A stretch of 64,000 nt of DNA. Origin: Ligustrum vulgare. Lineage: Eukaryota; Streptophyta; Magnoliopsida; Lamiales; Oleaceae. Where the stretch lies: positions 21,458,139 to 21,522,138 of the forward strand of contig OY743168.1 of NCBI GenBank assembly GCA_963555705.1. Reading direction: 5' to 3'. Position 1 is the first letter of the stretch, and each line of letters begins with the position of its first letter. The notes under the pieces are model-generated. The model saw only the letters and a list, made by a program, of their open reading frames with translations. It did no database searches and was not told the DNA's origin. A program made the translations under genes and the position numbers. Positions 34,225 through 46,639 of this stretch are shown here, in pieces.

Positions 34225-34255
<31 letters not shown>
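34225..34255. repeat. (TG)n microsatellite
   Basis: 31 nt of perfect TG repeats. Confidence 0.9.
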
Positions 34256-34256
<1 letters not shown>

Positions 34257-34730
34257 AATATATTTTAAAGCTTCCTTCAGTGAGTAATGTTCAACTAGAG
34301 CCAATTGTGGTGCAACTTGATAGACTTGAACTGGTTTTTTAGGAAAATGATGATATAAATGCATTTAGGAGCTCGAGAAGGTACATTCAGTTAGATATTG
34401 GGCAAACTTAATGGTGCTTTTGTTTGTGAGTAAAATTTTCTGGTTGTGTCCTATTTCCCATTTTGGTTTTTTTTTTCCTGCTTGTACTCTCTTGTAAACC
34501 TATTTGCTTATTTGCATTTATGTTTTGACATCATGTGTGTAACTAAACCTCTATTGGAGACATCATGGAAGGGATATCTTGCAGCAATATCTGCATCAAC
34601 TTATTCTTATGTTTCCTTACTAAAACATTTCCTTCCAATTATGAATCCAGTTATATCTTGTTACTTATATTATTTGTGCTTTCCTTTCATCTTTCTTAAT
34701 ATTGCGGGTCCAATTAAACATTATTAGAAA

Positions 34731-34900
34731 GCATGTTTGGCTAAGCTTAAAAAATGTAAACTTACATTTATAATAATAAAACACGGAAATATTTTATACT
34801 GAGTCTGAAATTTTTTAAAAAAGTAACTTCTTCAACAAACAACAAGCACGAATGTCAGAAAAAAGTTATTGAATTAACTTTTAATGTTGGCCAAACATGC
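34731..34900. mobile_element. short MITE-like element
   Basis: GCATGTTTGGCTAA at 34731 and its near inverted complement TTGGCCAAACATGC ending at 34900 delimit 170 bp of AT-rich sequence. A target duplication was not resolved. Confidence 0.5.
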
Positions 34901-35092
34901 CCTGATTATGTAAAACGTGCTTGTTGGATTTAAAGTTGGACTGTTTTTGCAAGTGGTTCTTCAATTTCTCTCATGTATATTACTTACGAGAGGATTATTC
35001 CGGGCCATTTGAGTTTTGTAGCATTTCTTCCTACCTTTTGTGTTGAATTACTATTTCTCTCTAGAAAAGTTATTGACTGTAATAATAAACAG

Positions 35093-35283
35093 ATATGGAG
35101 GTGGCATGAGTTCAGCAAAAGCAGCACTCGAGAGTGACACAAAGGCAAGTTTTATCAATGATCATTGTAGTTTTTCCCACATTTTCTCTCAATTTAGTTC
35201 GAAGGTGCTAATTTTTTAAGCGTTGTAGGTTCTTGCTTTTGAAGCAAGAAGAAAACATAAAATCAGGGTCAACACTATATCTG
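35093..35283 (+). pseudogene. enoyl-ACP reductase (ENR/MOD1-like) exon fragment
   Basis: Two adjacent exons: 35093-35144 reads YGGGMSSAKAALESDTK, and 35229-35283 reads VLAFEARRKHKIRVNTIS. They are separated by a short intron with a GC donor (AAAG|GCAAGT) and a TTGTAG acceptor. Together they match the active-site lysine and following strand of plastid NADH-dependent enoyl-ACP reductase, an SDR enzyme of fatty acid synthesis. Only about 36 of nearly 400 residues are present, with neither the N-terminal NAD-binding part nor the C-terminus, so this is a captured or degraded fragment. Confidence 0.75.
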
Positions 35284-35750
35284 GTAGAAATATTGTCCTT
35301 TTACGTTTAGCCTGTTCTTTGATTCCACTTTTGTGATGAGTTGTACTAAATGTTTTCAAAAGTATTTTCTAAATGTGAGAATAGTAATTGAAATTTAAAA
35401 ATTTATCTCCACGTATCCGACTTTCTAATGAGGAATGGAGAAGAAAATATCCTTAGTCGATTAAATATTCATTTAATTTAAAGTTCATTTCTTCTATTGA
35501 ATTCCATTTGTCTGATTAATATGATCCGAAGGGTGTCTCACAATTTTTTGCAATTATACATTTTTTCCCTTCCTCATAATGATAATAACATAATGTTTGC
35601 ATGTGATTTCACGAAATTATTACATCAGAGAATCTATCTTTGCTATAGATTATTGTTGAATCTATTTGTGCAGCGTGTAATTTCACGAAATAAAATAAAT
35701 CTCAATTTCTTTTACTGATTCTATGCCTATTTGCGATGTGACCTAACTAG

Positions 35751-36783
35751 AGATGACTTGGCGAAACATGTGGTGAAGAAAGAATTTCTGAAGCTTAAAG
35801 AGGAAGAATGTGAGAAAATGTAAGATAAAGTTTTGGAGACTGACTTCAAGATGGGGATTGTAAAAGAACGCACTAGATGTGGAGCAGAGAACACAAAGAA
35901 ATTAGCCATTCAGGTTTTCCTTTGTATTTTAGCTTACTTTACATGTTTCAGGAGGAGCCACAGGTTCTTTGTAGATGTTTAGGGTGTTTGTGGGAGTCTC
36001 ACTCTAATGTTGATTTGAGTTCTGTTGCAGAATTTTGCTAAAATCCTTTTGGATATCGCAGATAATATGGGTAAGGCTTCTTCTGCGACAAGAGAGAACT
36101 ATTTCAAAGATTGATAAATCTAATGATGCTTCCAGAGCTGTTCCGCAACTTAAAACTCTTCTTGAAGGTATTGAAATGACTGAAAAGCAACTAACAGAGG
36201 TTTTATAATCTTTGGCTCATAATAACCATCTTCCTTCTTGTTCTATAGGCTTGGTTTTAGAAAAAAAATGGTATTAGTTAAGATAATATGTTTGAGTCAA
36301 GGCTATAGAAACCAAGCAAGCAAATGTATTGGATTAATTTTTGGTCTATCACCATAAAATCTGGAGACATATTGTAATTGTGTATAGATGATGTATGTAA
36401 TTAGGAGTACAATAAATTATAAATGATGTGTTGACAATAGCCACCATACAAAACTTGTATTATATCATGACAATCGCATATCCTTCATCTTCTTCGGATA
36501 TATTGAATTTAGTTAATGTGGTCACCTGTTTAATTTCTATCATATCCTAGGAAGTCTTGGTTATGCATCCAGTCTTCAGGGTGTGATCTTTACCATCAAT
36601 ATCCATAACTTATCAGAATTGTTCCATAATGCATTTACAAGATTTTCATATGCAGGTATTCAAAAGTTCAGAGTAGAGAAGTATAATCCGACTAATGAAG
36701 AATTTGATCGAAACCAACATAATGTCGTATTCCAAGTTCCATATGCTTCAAAGCCAGTGGGCTATGTTGCGGTTGTACTAAAG
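35751..36783 (+). pseudogene. mitochondrial-type GrpE (Mge1-like) fragment
   Basis: Three exons are readable: 35751-35913 (VKERTRCGAENTKKLAIQ), 36031-36199 (NFAKILLDIADNMGKASS, then LLEGIEMTEKQLTEV) and 36656-36783 (FRVEKYNPTNEEFDRN, then VFQVPYASKPVGYVAVVLK). Introns have GT-AG ends. This is the coiled-coil to beta-domain part of GrpE, the nucleotide exchange factor for Hsp70 in organelles. An in-frame TAA at 35821 and a frameshift near 36100 disable it. The N-terminal targeting region and the conserved C-terminal end are absent. Confidence 0.8.
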
Positions 36784-37737
36784 GTATATGAGTTGCAATA
36801 AGCACACAATTGTTTCCCCCCCCCCCCTATATAAGGCTGTTTTTCGAGAATCGGGATAAAATGCTTTTAAAAGAATGTGAATTCTTGACATTCCAGAAAT
36901 TAGATCGATACTTTATTTTATTGCTTGAAATTATGTCACTTAATTTGGGAAATTCAACATATAACAGGACTGAGTGCAATGAAGCTGTTGAGTCTCTCAA
37001 TTACAAAAAAAAAAAAAAAAATCAACTAATTACAGGAATACTGGAGGTAAGTACAAGCATGTTGAACAATTTCGATATTTTGCTCAAATTTTTTTTTCCC
37101 TTGAAATTCTTGGGGAGTTATACATTTGTGTATTGATAAGACCATTCACTATTGATTGAACCTCGATCTCCCCCCCCACCCCCGAATAGTTGCATTTTTT
37201 GTTTATTCCAGATGTCTAATTAAATTGTAATTCAATAGGAGCACCTAACATCAAATGATGTAAATGATCCCAATGTCAGTAGGAAGAAGTCTTTTTAACA
37301 CATTCAATAAATGGATTGAAGAAAACATTAGAATTGACGTAGCGCAACGGTACAACAAGGAAATTTTAGAGGAAATCCTACTTGATTACTTCATTTCATT
37401 TATTTTAGTTCTAAATATTTGTAGGCAAATTGTTTATCTTTGCTGATAGTATTTTATACTGGCTTTGTTTTATTTTAAATTAAAACTTATGAGAATTAGA
37501 AATTCCATATGCATCTTTTGCAATGTTTTCCATTCATTTTGAAACTCACTTTAACTTCCAATATATCTTTTGCTCATGTATGTGCAGGGAGATCATTTGT
37601 CATGTTGTGGAGTCTCCTACACTATTGTGTCATGTAAGATTTTGAAACTTACAACTGATTTTGCCCATTAGAATTTGAAACTTGCAACTTAGGCTTGTTG
37701 TTTTGAATTTGTTGTAGATGGTTGAAACCCAATTCAC

Positions 37738-37905
37738 TTTCATGTCCCCAAATTGGAACTCTCATATGCACTTCAAAGAGGAAATCTTGATTGCGTAATA
37801 GGGCTAGCTAAACAATTGAAGCTGATCCATGTGAAAGGGCGATTTATACCCGTGGCATTGATGCGAGCTGGAGAAAATATATTGGAACCTAGCTTAATTG
37901 TGTGA
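37738..37905 (+). pseudogene. coding-like C-terminal exon, function unknown
   Basis: An open frame FHVPKLELSYALQRGNLDCV...FIPVALMRAGENILEP ends in TGA at 37903-37905. It is exon-like in composition and lies about 950 bp beyond the GrpE fragment. I do not recognise the family, and it does not resemble GrpE or enoyl-ACP reductase. Confidence 0.4.
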
Positions 37906-38087
37906 ATACTTGTTTTCTTCTAGAAGCTCTGGACGCCCAGCTACTAATTCCTGGGATAAGCCTTATTTTGTTGTAGAATGTGGTTTATGTGGTGGGATTG
38001 CAGGTGCTTTTAGAAAATCATTTCATGGTCAATGAATTCATGCATTTGTGCTGAAGTAAATCATTCTCTTTCATCTTTTGATGCTAA

Positions 38088-38125
38088 CTAGTAGTAAGTA
38101 CATACGTTGCATGTCTTATGTATAG
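38088..38125 (-). mobile_element. Helitron 3' terminus (minus strand)
   Basis: On the minus strand the sequence reads ACATGCAACGTATGTAC, a small hairpin, then TTACTACTAG followed by T. This is the Helitron pattern of a hairpin 10-12 nt before a CTRR end inserted next to T. It is closely similar to the terminus at 49022-49050. The body would extend to higher coordinates; a possible 5' end (TCGATTAATAATATTAATA on the minus strand) lies at 39023 but is uncertain. Confidence 0.6.
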
Positions 38126-39840
38126 GATGACTGAGATGTTTAATGTTTTTGAAGTACTAATACTATTTTTAAAAGTAATTGAAGTATTAAATATTATTAA
38201 AAGAAAAAAACTAAATTGTTAAAAAATGTATTTATATATAGGTTTTTTTTTTTTTTTTTATAATGAAATTATGTATATAATGTGAAAATTTTGAACAAAC
38301 CAAAATGTAATGTTTTGATTATAATAATAATTCTTTGTACATAATGTTTGTTATCAATTTCTCACAATTTTACCAAGACTTTAATAAGTTGTATTGAAAA
38401 TTCGCGAGAAACTATTATATATAGTTAACCATGAGAGAATAATGAATGTTCATAAATGTATATTCCAACAGTAAGCATTATTTATCCTTAAGGATTGTTA
38501 ATAGTCATTGCAAAGTATAGACATATTGAAAATTGTTCATCTTGAATTTGAATTAATAGACTCCATTTACTGGAATTATGCATGAAAGAAAACTTATTTT
38601 TTAGTATGTTATCCAATGATTATTTCTGCATAGATTATATGTCTTTTGAAATCACAATAAATCATTCATGTCTCATTGCAAAAATCGTTGGATGATTCTA
38701 GATTCCTTAAAAGTATCATTGGAGGATTTATTTTCAGGATTAACTTGTTTGGTGGGATACCATTTGGCAATAATGTATTTTGGAGCTCCTCTTGATAAAA
38801 TTAGTTTGTATCATCTATTACTTCATCGAAATTGACAAATTCTACATAACTAAATTAGTTTGTCATTAAGGTAGTCAACATACTCGTATTTTGTTGAAAA
38901 TTTTTATGTTTTGCTACAAAATCAGAAGGAGTTGCATGTAATAAAATTAAATTATATTATACATTGTATATTATTAGGTAAAAAATTAATGTAATGAAGT
39001 GTGTTATTAATATTATTAATCGATAACTATGATATTGTATAAGAATTTAGAGTATCTCATTTCATTGTTATGTATTGATTTAATATTGGAGCAAATGAGC
39101 ACTATGTATAAAATGTCATATGCAGATTAATTCAAAAATTAATTTATATTAATATATTGTAATATAGTTCTATTAATAATTATACTGTATGTAAATGTGA
39201 ATTAAAACTTGTAAATATTTTTCATGTAACCTATGAAAATTAAAGTCATGGATTTATGAAGTTGTAGCTTTTTGGATTGAAGGTAATGTCACATTTATAA
39301 TATATATATTGTGAACTATGGAATTTGAGTACACAAGCCAATTTTTGAAATTTTGGATGTAGTATTTTGATTATTATATTAATATTTTATAATCATAATA
39401 ATATTTATTAAATGACGAAGTAAAAATTATAACATAATTTTTCTTAAATTTTTTTAAGAAAAAACTATAATAATAAATCAGTATAAAACTTGAAAAATAT
39501 TGAGAAGAACACCAAATAATAAAAGGACAAAAGAAAGGTAAATGTGAATTAAAGTTTTTGAAATTTTTTTTTATGTAACATATGAAATAAAAGCCACGGA
39601 TTAATGTAATTGTAGTATTTTGAATTGAAGTTCACGTACGTGGTAATAACATTGTAAAATGTTGATAGTAAGTTAATTAATACCAGTTAAATGAAATAGT
39701 ACACTAACATGAAATTATATTATAATAATATAATTCTTAACAATAAATTAATTAATGTAATTAATTATAATGTTATTAAATATGGATAAGTATATTTTGG
39801 GTATATATCTAAAGGACCTTGTTATATGTACTAACAAACT
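38126..39840. other. AT-rich spacer
   Basis: Extremely AT-rich, with no coding region. Probably Helitron body and spacer. Confidence 0.5.
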
Positions 39841-39921
39841 GTATTAACAGTTGTACTAACGGCTAAAAGACAAAAATTTTGAATGTACAATTACTATGTT
39901 ATCCTTGTAGTTATAATTCTT

Positions 39922-40257
39922 TTAGTTTTCTGATGTTATGTCTATATCTCTAAATTTATTGTTTACATAAAATGCGTAATATATACTATTATATGTTAAA
40001 CTCTTTTCTTCAATAATTATATTTAATTCTTCAATTTTTTTCTCTAAATCACTAATTATTCTTCCTTTATTTACTATAATTCTAGTAAATTGTGAAAAAT
40101 CTGTAAATGAGGGTTCTTTTATTGCGTAATCTAATAAATTATAAAATCTTCCTAAATCATCTCTTATAATTTCTAATTGTTTAATTATTTCTTCTCTTAA
40201 ATATTTAAAGTCGTTTACTTCTGAATGATTTAATTCTATTAAATGTTCTGAATTCAT
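39922..40257 (-). CDS. small coiled-coil ORF at the viral left end
   Basis: 111 residues, rich in Leu, Ile, Glu and Lys, with heptad-like spacing (e.g. ISDLEKKIEELNIIIEE), so a coiled coil is likely. It lies on the same strand as the viral genes and downstream of the viral promoter and a leader of about 600 nt, the place of the first small ORF in caulimovirids. No stop interrupts it. The function is unknown. Confidence 0.5.
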   Translation of the reverse strand: MNSEHLIELNHSEVNDFKYLREEIIKQLEIIRDDLGRFYNLLDYAIKEPSFTDFSQFTRIIVNKGRIISDLEKKIEELNIIIEEKSLTYNSIYYAFYVNNKFRDIDITSEN

Positions 40258-40928
40258 AAATTATAAAACTAAATATTTAAATTTAGGCTATTAATTCAAA
40301 TCCTCTTCAAATAGTTAATTCTTGGAATAGTAAAAACAAATTTTCAACATATGTAAAAACATGTAAGAGATATCATAAGCAAAATGATAAATTTAAAACT
40401 ATGATAACAGTACTTGGATAATATCAATAAAAAAGACGATATATAATCCACCATAAATAATCAATAATACTTCTTTCTATCTATGGGTCCATCATGCTTC
40501 TTTGTAAATCTGATTTTTAAAGATTTTTGACCAAATACTCTTCAGTTATTTATCTAAGTATTAAACACATCTCCATAGGAGGTCGTTGCTACTCGAAAGA
40601 CTTACGCATTAAAGGATGCTCGAAAGACTTACTCCAACACTTTCTGTTTAACACTTAAACAAACACTTCAAATAGGTTCAGCACAATCCAGTTTCATTTC
40701 CTACCTCTGGATGTACTCTTTTAACAAAAGTTTTATAAAGAATAAACTTATGGACTCATAAATAAATAGAGTATTACTAACTATTTTATGACTTCATATA
40801 TATATATATATATATATATGAAGTTTAGTTACTCATACCTTCTGCTAATTGTTTCTGGATTGGTTTGATGAAAGAAGATTTTGAACTAGGAATGAAAAGA
40901 AAGACAATAGATAGAGAGAATATAGATT

Positions 40929-40992
40929 TTTATTGCTGAAAACCAATATGATTTTTGGATGCTTACAATGAGGAGAGACTCCTCCTTTTATA
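40929..40992 (-). promoter_or_regulatory. pararetroviral promoter and polyadenylation signal
   Basis: On the minus strand TATAAAA (complement of 40986-40992) is followed by GGAGGAGTCTCTCC. About 55 nt further is AATAAA (complement of 40929-40934), then a CT-rich leader. A poly(A) signal shortly after the start site is the caulimovirid arrangement that makes terminally redundant RNA. Confidence 0.65.
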
Positions 40993-41418
40993 GTTGGTAA
41001 AAGCAAAGTTAGGGAACAAGATAATATTCCCTATCTTTTACATACTTGGCTGAAAATTGAAGTAGATAAAGTAAAGCTAAAGTTACAATAATTTCTACTG
41101 CTTTTCTAAAGTTTCACATGGGCCTGGACCCCCATGCCTTGAATAATTCATGTTCAGACAAGGTAGGCTTCATTTTCATTATAGTTGAGTAGGTCCCCAC
41201 AATTATTACACTTGTGACCCGTTTCTACCTCCATTAGTTGATGTAGATATTCATATGCTCCTTTACTAAGATCCAAATTGCTGACAAGTATATTCTCAAC
41301 ATATTCTCTTAATTTCCATAATTGACAATTAACTTGATTAATTCTTGCAATGTTGTAGATTAATAATTTCTCATCATTAGATTCATATACCCAAACATTA
41401 GTTGTGTAAGGGTATCCC

Positions 41419-42253
41419 TTAATTCGATATATATGACTCTAAATCCCAATGCCCTTTTTTTGGAATAACTTGCATCTGTTCTTCTTTGTTAAATGGTTTA
41501 ATTTCTGGTTCTGAAAGAACAGCTTTTCTAGTTACTCCAAGTTTTACAATATGTTCTGCCCTTAGAAATTCTTCATCAATAAATTCTGGCATGGCTGAGT
41601 AAATCCTGACATAGATCTTTTCAGCTTTGGTAATTCGAAAATATGTTTTAATTGCTGCCTTGATAGAATTAGGTAACAATGATATTTCCTTCGTATCCTT
41701 GCTAGGGTAGATGCACTGAATAAGTCATTGGTCAAACAGCCCCTGACTGTTCTTGGTTCTGCTCCTGGAAAAATAATTGCATTATTGATTTTTTATGGCT
41801 AATTGTCCTTAGCCATTCTCCTTCTTTTGTCCTCTTGTTTAGATACTCCACATATTTCAAGAATGTTTCTAGTTTCTTCATAACTTTCTCCTTTTCTGAT
41901 AGTTCCTTTGTTACTACTGCTGGTTTCTTCGCAACTTCTAAAAAAGTTTCTTTAGATGGTTCAATAGTTTTGCTAATGGCTTTGGAAAATGAACTTTCAA
42001 TAATTGATACATTAGATATTTCTTCCTCAATAGGAAGTCATACAGATAAATTCTTCACTGGAGAGGATTGAGATCCTCATTTGTACATTTCCTCAAGAGA
42101 ATTAACCATTGACTTGTAAAAGGCTAGTTCAGTATTAATTTGTACAATCTGCGTCATGCAAGTATTCACATGGCTGAATAGATTTGAATAGTTGATATTC
42201 ATTTGACCCATAGCCAAGTTAATTTCTTCTACTTTCTTAAGTATGTCTTCCAT
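41419..42253 (-). pseudogene. transactivator/inclusion-body-protein-like ORF
   Basis: The start ATG (complement of 42251-42253) overlaps the last codons of the RNase H frame, a spacing typical of polycistronic caulimovirid RNA. The first part is helical (MEDILKKVEEINLAMGQM) and has stops near 42075 and 42035. A second open part at 41679-41419 contains YFRITKAEKIYVRIYSAMPE and AEHIVKLGVTRKAVLSEPE, which resemble the conserved core of caulimovirid translation transactivators. In the family this protein allows reinitiation on the polycistronic RNA and forms inclusion bodies. Several breaks make it non-functional. Confidence 0.6.
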
Positions 42254-44189
42254 GTCTTGATAAATAATCTACAATAATATTGTCAGTACCCTTAATATGA
42301 ATAATTTCAAAATCATAATGGCTAAGTTCTACTTGCCATCTAATTAACCTTTTATTTGCAATAGTTGGATCAATTTCTTTAGTTAACCAATATTTGACTT
42401 GTGTTTTATCAGTTCTAATTTTGAATTTTGTAGTAACAATAAATAATTCAAACTTTTTAATAGTAAATTTTACAGCTAATAATTCTTTTTCATTTATATG
42501 ATAATTAGTTTGAGTTTGAGTAAAACTGCCACTAGTGTATTGTGTAATCTTTTCCTCATCCTCATTTGAATAAATATATTTAAGTACTGCTCCCCATGTT
42601 GTTTCGCATGCATCGGTTTCTATAATCCAATCACATTCTTTTTTGGGTAATTCTAATTCTAGCAAATCTTTACAAAGGTCTTTAATTTTTTGTACTTCTT
42701 CTTCTTTAGACCACAGTGTCCATCTAGTTTTTCCTTTTAGTCTTTTTTGTAATGAGATTAAATGTTTTGCTAAGTTAGGTACATATTTCCTAATCTGGTT
42801 TACAAGTCCTAAAAAGCTTTGTAATTGTGTTTTATCTTTTATATGATTGTCAAATTCTTGTATTTTTGTACCAATATATTTTTGGAGTTTTATTCCTTCT
42901 TGACTTATTATAGATCCCAAAAATTCTACTTTTTATTTAGCTATCTCCATTTTTTTAGTTGATAATATAATTCCATTATTCCTTACAATATCTATAAAAA
43001 TATTAAGACGTTTTAGGTGGTCTTGTCTAGTTTCAGAGTAAATAAGAACATCATCAATATATACTGTAATAAAATGATAATAATCTTTAAATATTTTATT
43101 CATGTACCTTTGGAATTCTCCTGGACTATTTTTAAATCCAAAAGGTAATACATTCCATTCATAAAATCTTTTTGGTACCGTAAAAGCTGTTAAATGTCTA
43201 GATTCTTCAGTTAACATAATATGATAAAATCCTGATTTAAGATCAAATTTAGAGAAATATTTCTTTCCTCTAATTTGGTTAAATAATACATGTTGGTTTG
43301 GTATTTGATATTTTAATTCTTTTGTATAAGTGTTTAACCTTTTATAATTAATTACCATTCTAGATTTTCCTCTTTTTTGTTCTGAATGTTTTATTACAAT
43401 GAAGGCTGGACTACTATGTTTACTGTTAGATTCTCTAATAAATTTCTTTTCTAGCATTTCTGTTATGTGCATTTAAAATTCAGGTAATTATTTTGGTGTA
43501 TGTTTAATTTGTTTTACACTAATAATCTTAGTGTCATCTTCTAGTATAATTTCTGCCATAAGTTTATTTATGTGCCATTTTTCCAAATGATTATCTCCTG
43601 ATAATTTTAATAATTTTTCTGTAATATTTTTTATTATTATTTGATCAAACTGTTCTTGTACTAGATTTATTCTATTTTTATTAGGCATAAATTGTATTGT
43701 TTGTGTTAATTTTTGTCTATCCTCACCACGCTGAGTTGCTATATGATGCATTTTTTCTCTACAGTAAGGATCATTAATTCTTATTGCTATTGCTATATGG
43801 TAACAATGAGTAGATAAAAGTATAACTTTTTCATCAATAGTTATTGAATAATATTGTTTTATGAAGTTATTTCCTAATAATATATCCCCTGACATATCAT
43901 CCAATTGATATACATAAGGTATTTGTAATTTATATTTTCCTATTTGTATTTTAACATTCCTTACTACTTTAATTATTTGGTTTGTGCTTCCATCAAATCC
44001 TGCAAGTATTACTCTTTCTTCATTTTCTTTTTTATTACTCCACATTTCTGGGGGTAATACATTTTTTTTAAACAAACAGGATGATGCTCCTGTATCAAAC
44101 AATGCATGATAATTTCTGCTAAGATATCCATTGTAATTCATTTTGGTTAGTATATAAATATATTCTCTTCCTCCTTGTATTTTGTTCAT
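42237..44189 (-). pseudogene. pararetroviral protease, reverse transcriptase and RNase H
   Basis: The aspartic protease lies at 44189-43488 (FDTGASSCLFKK and GDILLGNNFI). The RT palm lies at 43472-42933, with FDLKSGFYHIML and the catalytic YIDDVLIYS. RT thumb and RNase H lie at 42920-42237 (ETDACETTWGAVL, NEKELLAVKF, IHIKGTDNIIVDYLSR). Stops separate protease from RT (two, near 43475-43490) and RT from the thumb (one, near 42930). No integrase follows. In the family this polyprotein copies pregenomic RNA into DNA. Catalytic motifs are readable, but the frame is broken. Confidence 0.9.
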
Positions 44190-44528
44190 AATAACCTTGG
44201 TATAACTAGATTTTCATTTTGTATTGTTAATAGCATTCTATCATCTTTTATATAATATGGTTTTACTTACTCTAAGAAGTTTGTTCCTAATAGTAATTCC
44301 ATATTTACCTTTCCTATATGTTCTACGTACATGTTTATGATTATTTCATTTCATTTATTTATTTATTCTTATTGGTAATTCTACATAAGTATCCATGAGA
44401 TGAATATTTTCAAAATAATCTTGTATTTGAATTGGATTATTTGTTACTTTAAGTTCTAAATCTCCTATTATGTTTTCTTTTAAATGAGATGCAGTTGCTC
44501 CAGTATCTATTAATACTTTATGCTCTTT

Positions 44529-45431
44529 TCATTTTTCATTTATTCTAATTTCTATCATAACTTTAAATTGTTTGGTCTCATTTCTTTTAGATAAATTCAT
44601 TCTTGGTATTTTTCTATATATTTTTGTCATTATTTGTTTTTCTGAATCATTTCTATTTTCTATTTCAGGTAATGATCTTATACTAGTATTTCTTCTTAGG
44701 CTAATTGATCTTCTTCCAAATTCTATTTGTGGTTTACCCATATTTACTAATCTTCTAACTTGATTGAAATCTATTTCTATATCTTCTGGTATTATCATTC
44801 TTGGATTTTCTTTAGCTGGTTTGTATTCTAATAAATTTTTAAATATGGGTTCTATTATATGTGTTCTCGTTGCATTCTTAATTTTGACTTCATGTTTACA
44901 AGTAAAAGAATATATTGTTCTAATAGTTAAACTTATAGTTTTACTTCCTGGTTCCATATATATTCCTCTTAATCTGTAATATAATGTTAAGGCTTTATTT
45001 TTATTTTGTTCTCCCATAATTATGCTAAAATTTGGTCTTATTGTAAATTTTACTTTATGATACATTAAATTTCCTGTTATAATTCCTATTAGAGTATCTT
45101 GTACTGAACTTACAATTCTATCATTCATAATATAGAATTCTATATGTGTATCTATTCCATCTCTGAAATAGGCTTTTGCTATAATTTGTACGGCTCCTAA
45201 ATATATGTTCTTTATTTTTCCTTTTAGTTCAGGATTCAATAGGTTTATTTCTTGTCTTATAAATTCTTCATTTATTATATGTATTAATGTATTTCCTGTA
45301 GTGTCTCTTATGTCTATAGGGTGACTATGGTTTCTTGCTACATATGTTATTTCTTTGTTTTTCTGCCAAAATGGTAAATTAAATATTTCTTTTGGTTTTA
45401 CATCTAATTTTGATTTTAAGATTTTTTTCAT
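44529..45431 (-). pseudogene. pararetroviral movement protein domain
   Basis: A 300-codon frame with the central segment LGAVQIIAKAYFRDGIDT and EFYIMNDRIV, typical of the 30K-superfamily movement proteins of Caulimoviridae that form tubules through plasmodesmata. It continues, after a frame change near 45400, from the acidic region at 45606 (MELESSEESESNESSEEE). It is placed between the coat and protease regions. Long stretches are intact; a stop ends it at 44529. Confidence 0.75.
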
Positions 45432-45663
45432 ACGTTTTAGGATTAAATATTAATCTTTCATTTAGTTGTTCTTCATTTTCTTCTAATTGGTATTCATATT
45501 CTTTAGATGTACCTTCTTCACTAATTTGTCTAATCATATTTATATATAAATATTCTTCTTCACTAGATTCATTAGATTCACTTTCTTCTGAAGATTCTAA
45601 TTCCAATATTGTATTTATTATTTCATGTTCTTCTAATTCATAAATTTCTTCCTATTCTTCTTC

Positions 45664-46620
45664 TTATTCAATAGGTAATAAGTTGTAATTTTCTTTTTCT
45701 ATTAATGAGATATACATCATATTTTTTTTTTTTTTATCTTTCTTAGGACATTCTGGAGATATATGTCCTACTTCTTCACATGAATAACATTTACATTTTC
45801 TAGGATTTTTAGGGTATGTTTTTGTTTTGTTTTGTTTTTGCCTTAAATATCTTTTATATGGTATTCTATACATTTTAAATGTTTTATTATATGACTTTTT
45901 GTATTTATTGAATTTTTTAAATTTGTTTCTAAATTTATCTTTTCTATAATATTTCTTTTTTTTATATTTTCTTTCTAGATGACATCCCCATTGGGTTGGT
46001 TTATATTGTAATTTATCACAGCATAATGATTTTTTACTTGTTTTATGAAATTTTATCATATTATTTGCTTCCATACATTTTTCTTATTGTCTCATTTCTA
46101 TAAATTGTATTCTTGCTCCTAAACTATTATTACTTAATGGCATTTCTAATTTTTTCCAATCCTTAAATAATTCTAAATTTCATGGGTTTAGTAATTTAAA
46201 GAATATTTGGTTCATAATTTTCATACCATATGTTTCCTGATTATATTCTACCTTTTCAAAATATTCTCTAAATTCACATGCAAATTGTTTAAAGTAACAC
46301 ATATCACATATTGATAGATTTTCTAATAAATATCTATTTCTTAGTTTTGAGCTAATTTTGGTATCTCTGTCTATTACTAATGTATATTCTCTTTTTAATG
46401 CATCTTCATATCTGCTTAAAATAGTTCCTATTTCATCTTGGTCATTTCCTCTAACTTGTCCTATATAAGTTTCTGTTAAATTTCCCCACCATCTTACAGT
46501 GGTTCCTATAAATGTATTTTCTAACATTAATTGTAATTGCTTTCCTGTTAATTCTCTAGTATAGGCCATCATAGCCATAGATTTCATCCATAATTCTAAT
46601 TCATGATCTACATCTTGCAC
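45664..46620 (-). pseudogene. pararetroviral coat protein region
   Basis: Two open parts: 46620-46180 (WMKSMAMMAYTRELTGKQ, then RNRYLLENLSICDMCYFK), helical coat-protein core, and 46074-45664, an extremely lysine-rich stretch with the CCHC knuckle CYSCEEVGHISPEC. A stop and frame change near 46090-46180 separate them. The knuckle binds RNA for packaging in the family. The downstream acidic stretch links it to the movement domain. Confidence 0.75.
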
Positions 46621-46639
46621 ACATCCTAAATCAATCCAT

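Larger units (their letters stand above)
33126..35092. other. intron-like AT-rich stretch
   Basis: No exon is recognised. It holds a (TG)n tract (34225-34255) and a short MITE-like element (34731-34900). Confidence 0.5.

Noticed and set aside
41835..42071. + strand frame opposite the viral transactivator region
   Set aside because: Antisense shadow of the decayed viral frame, without own features.
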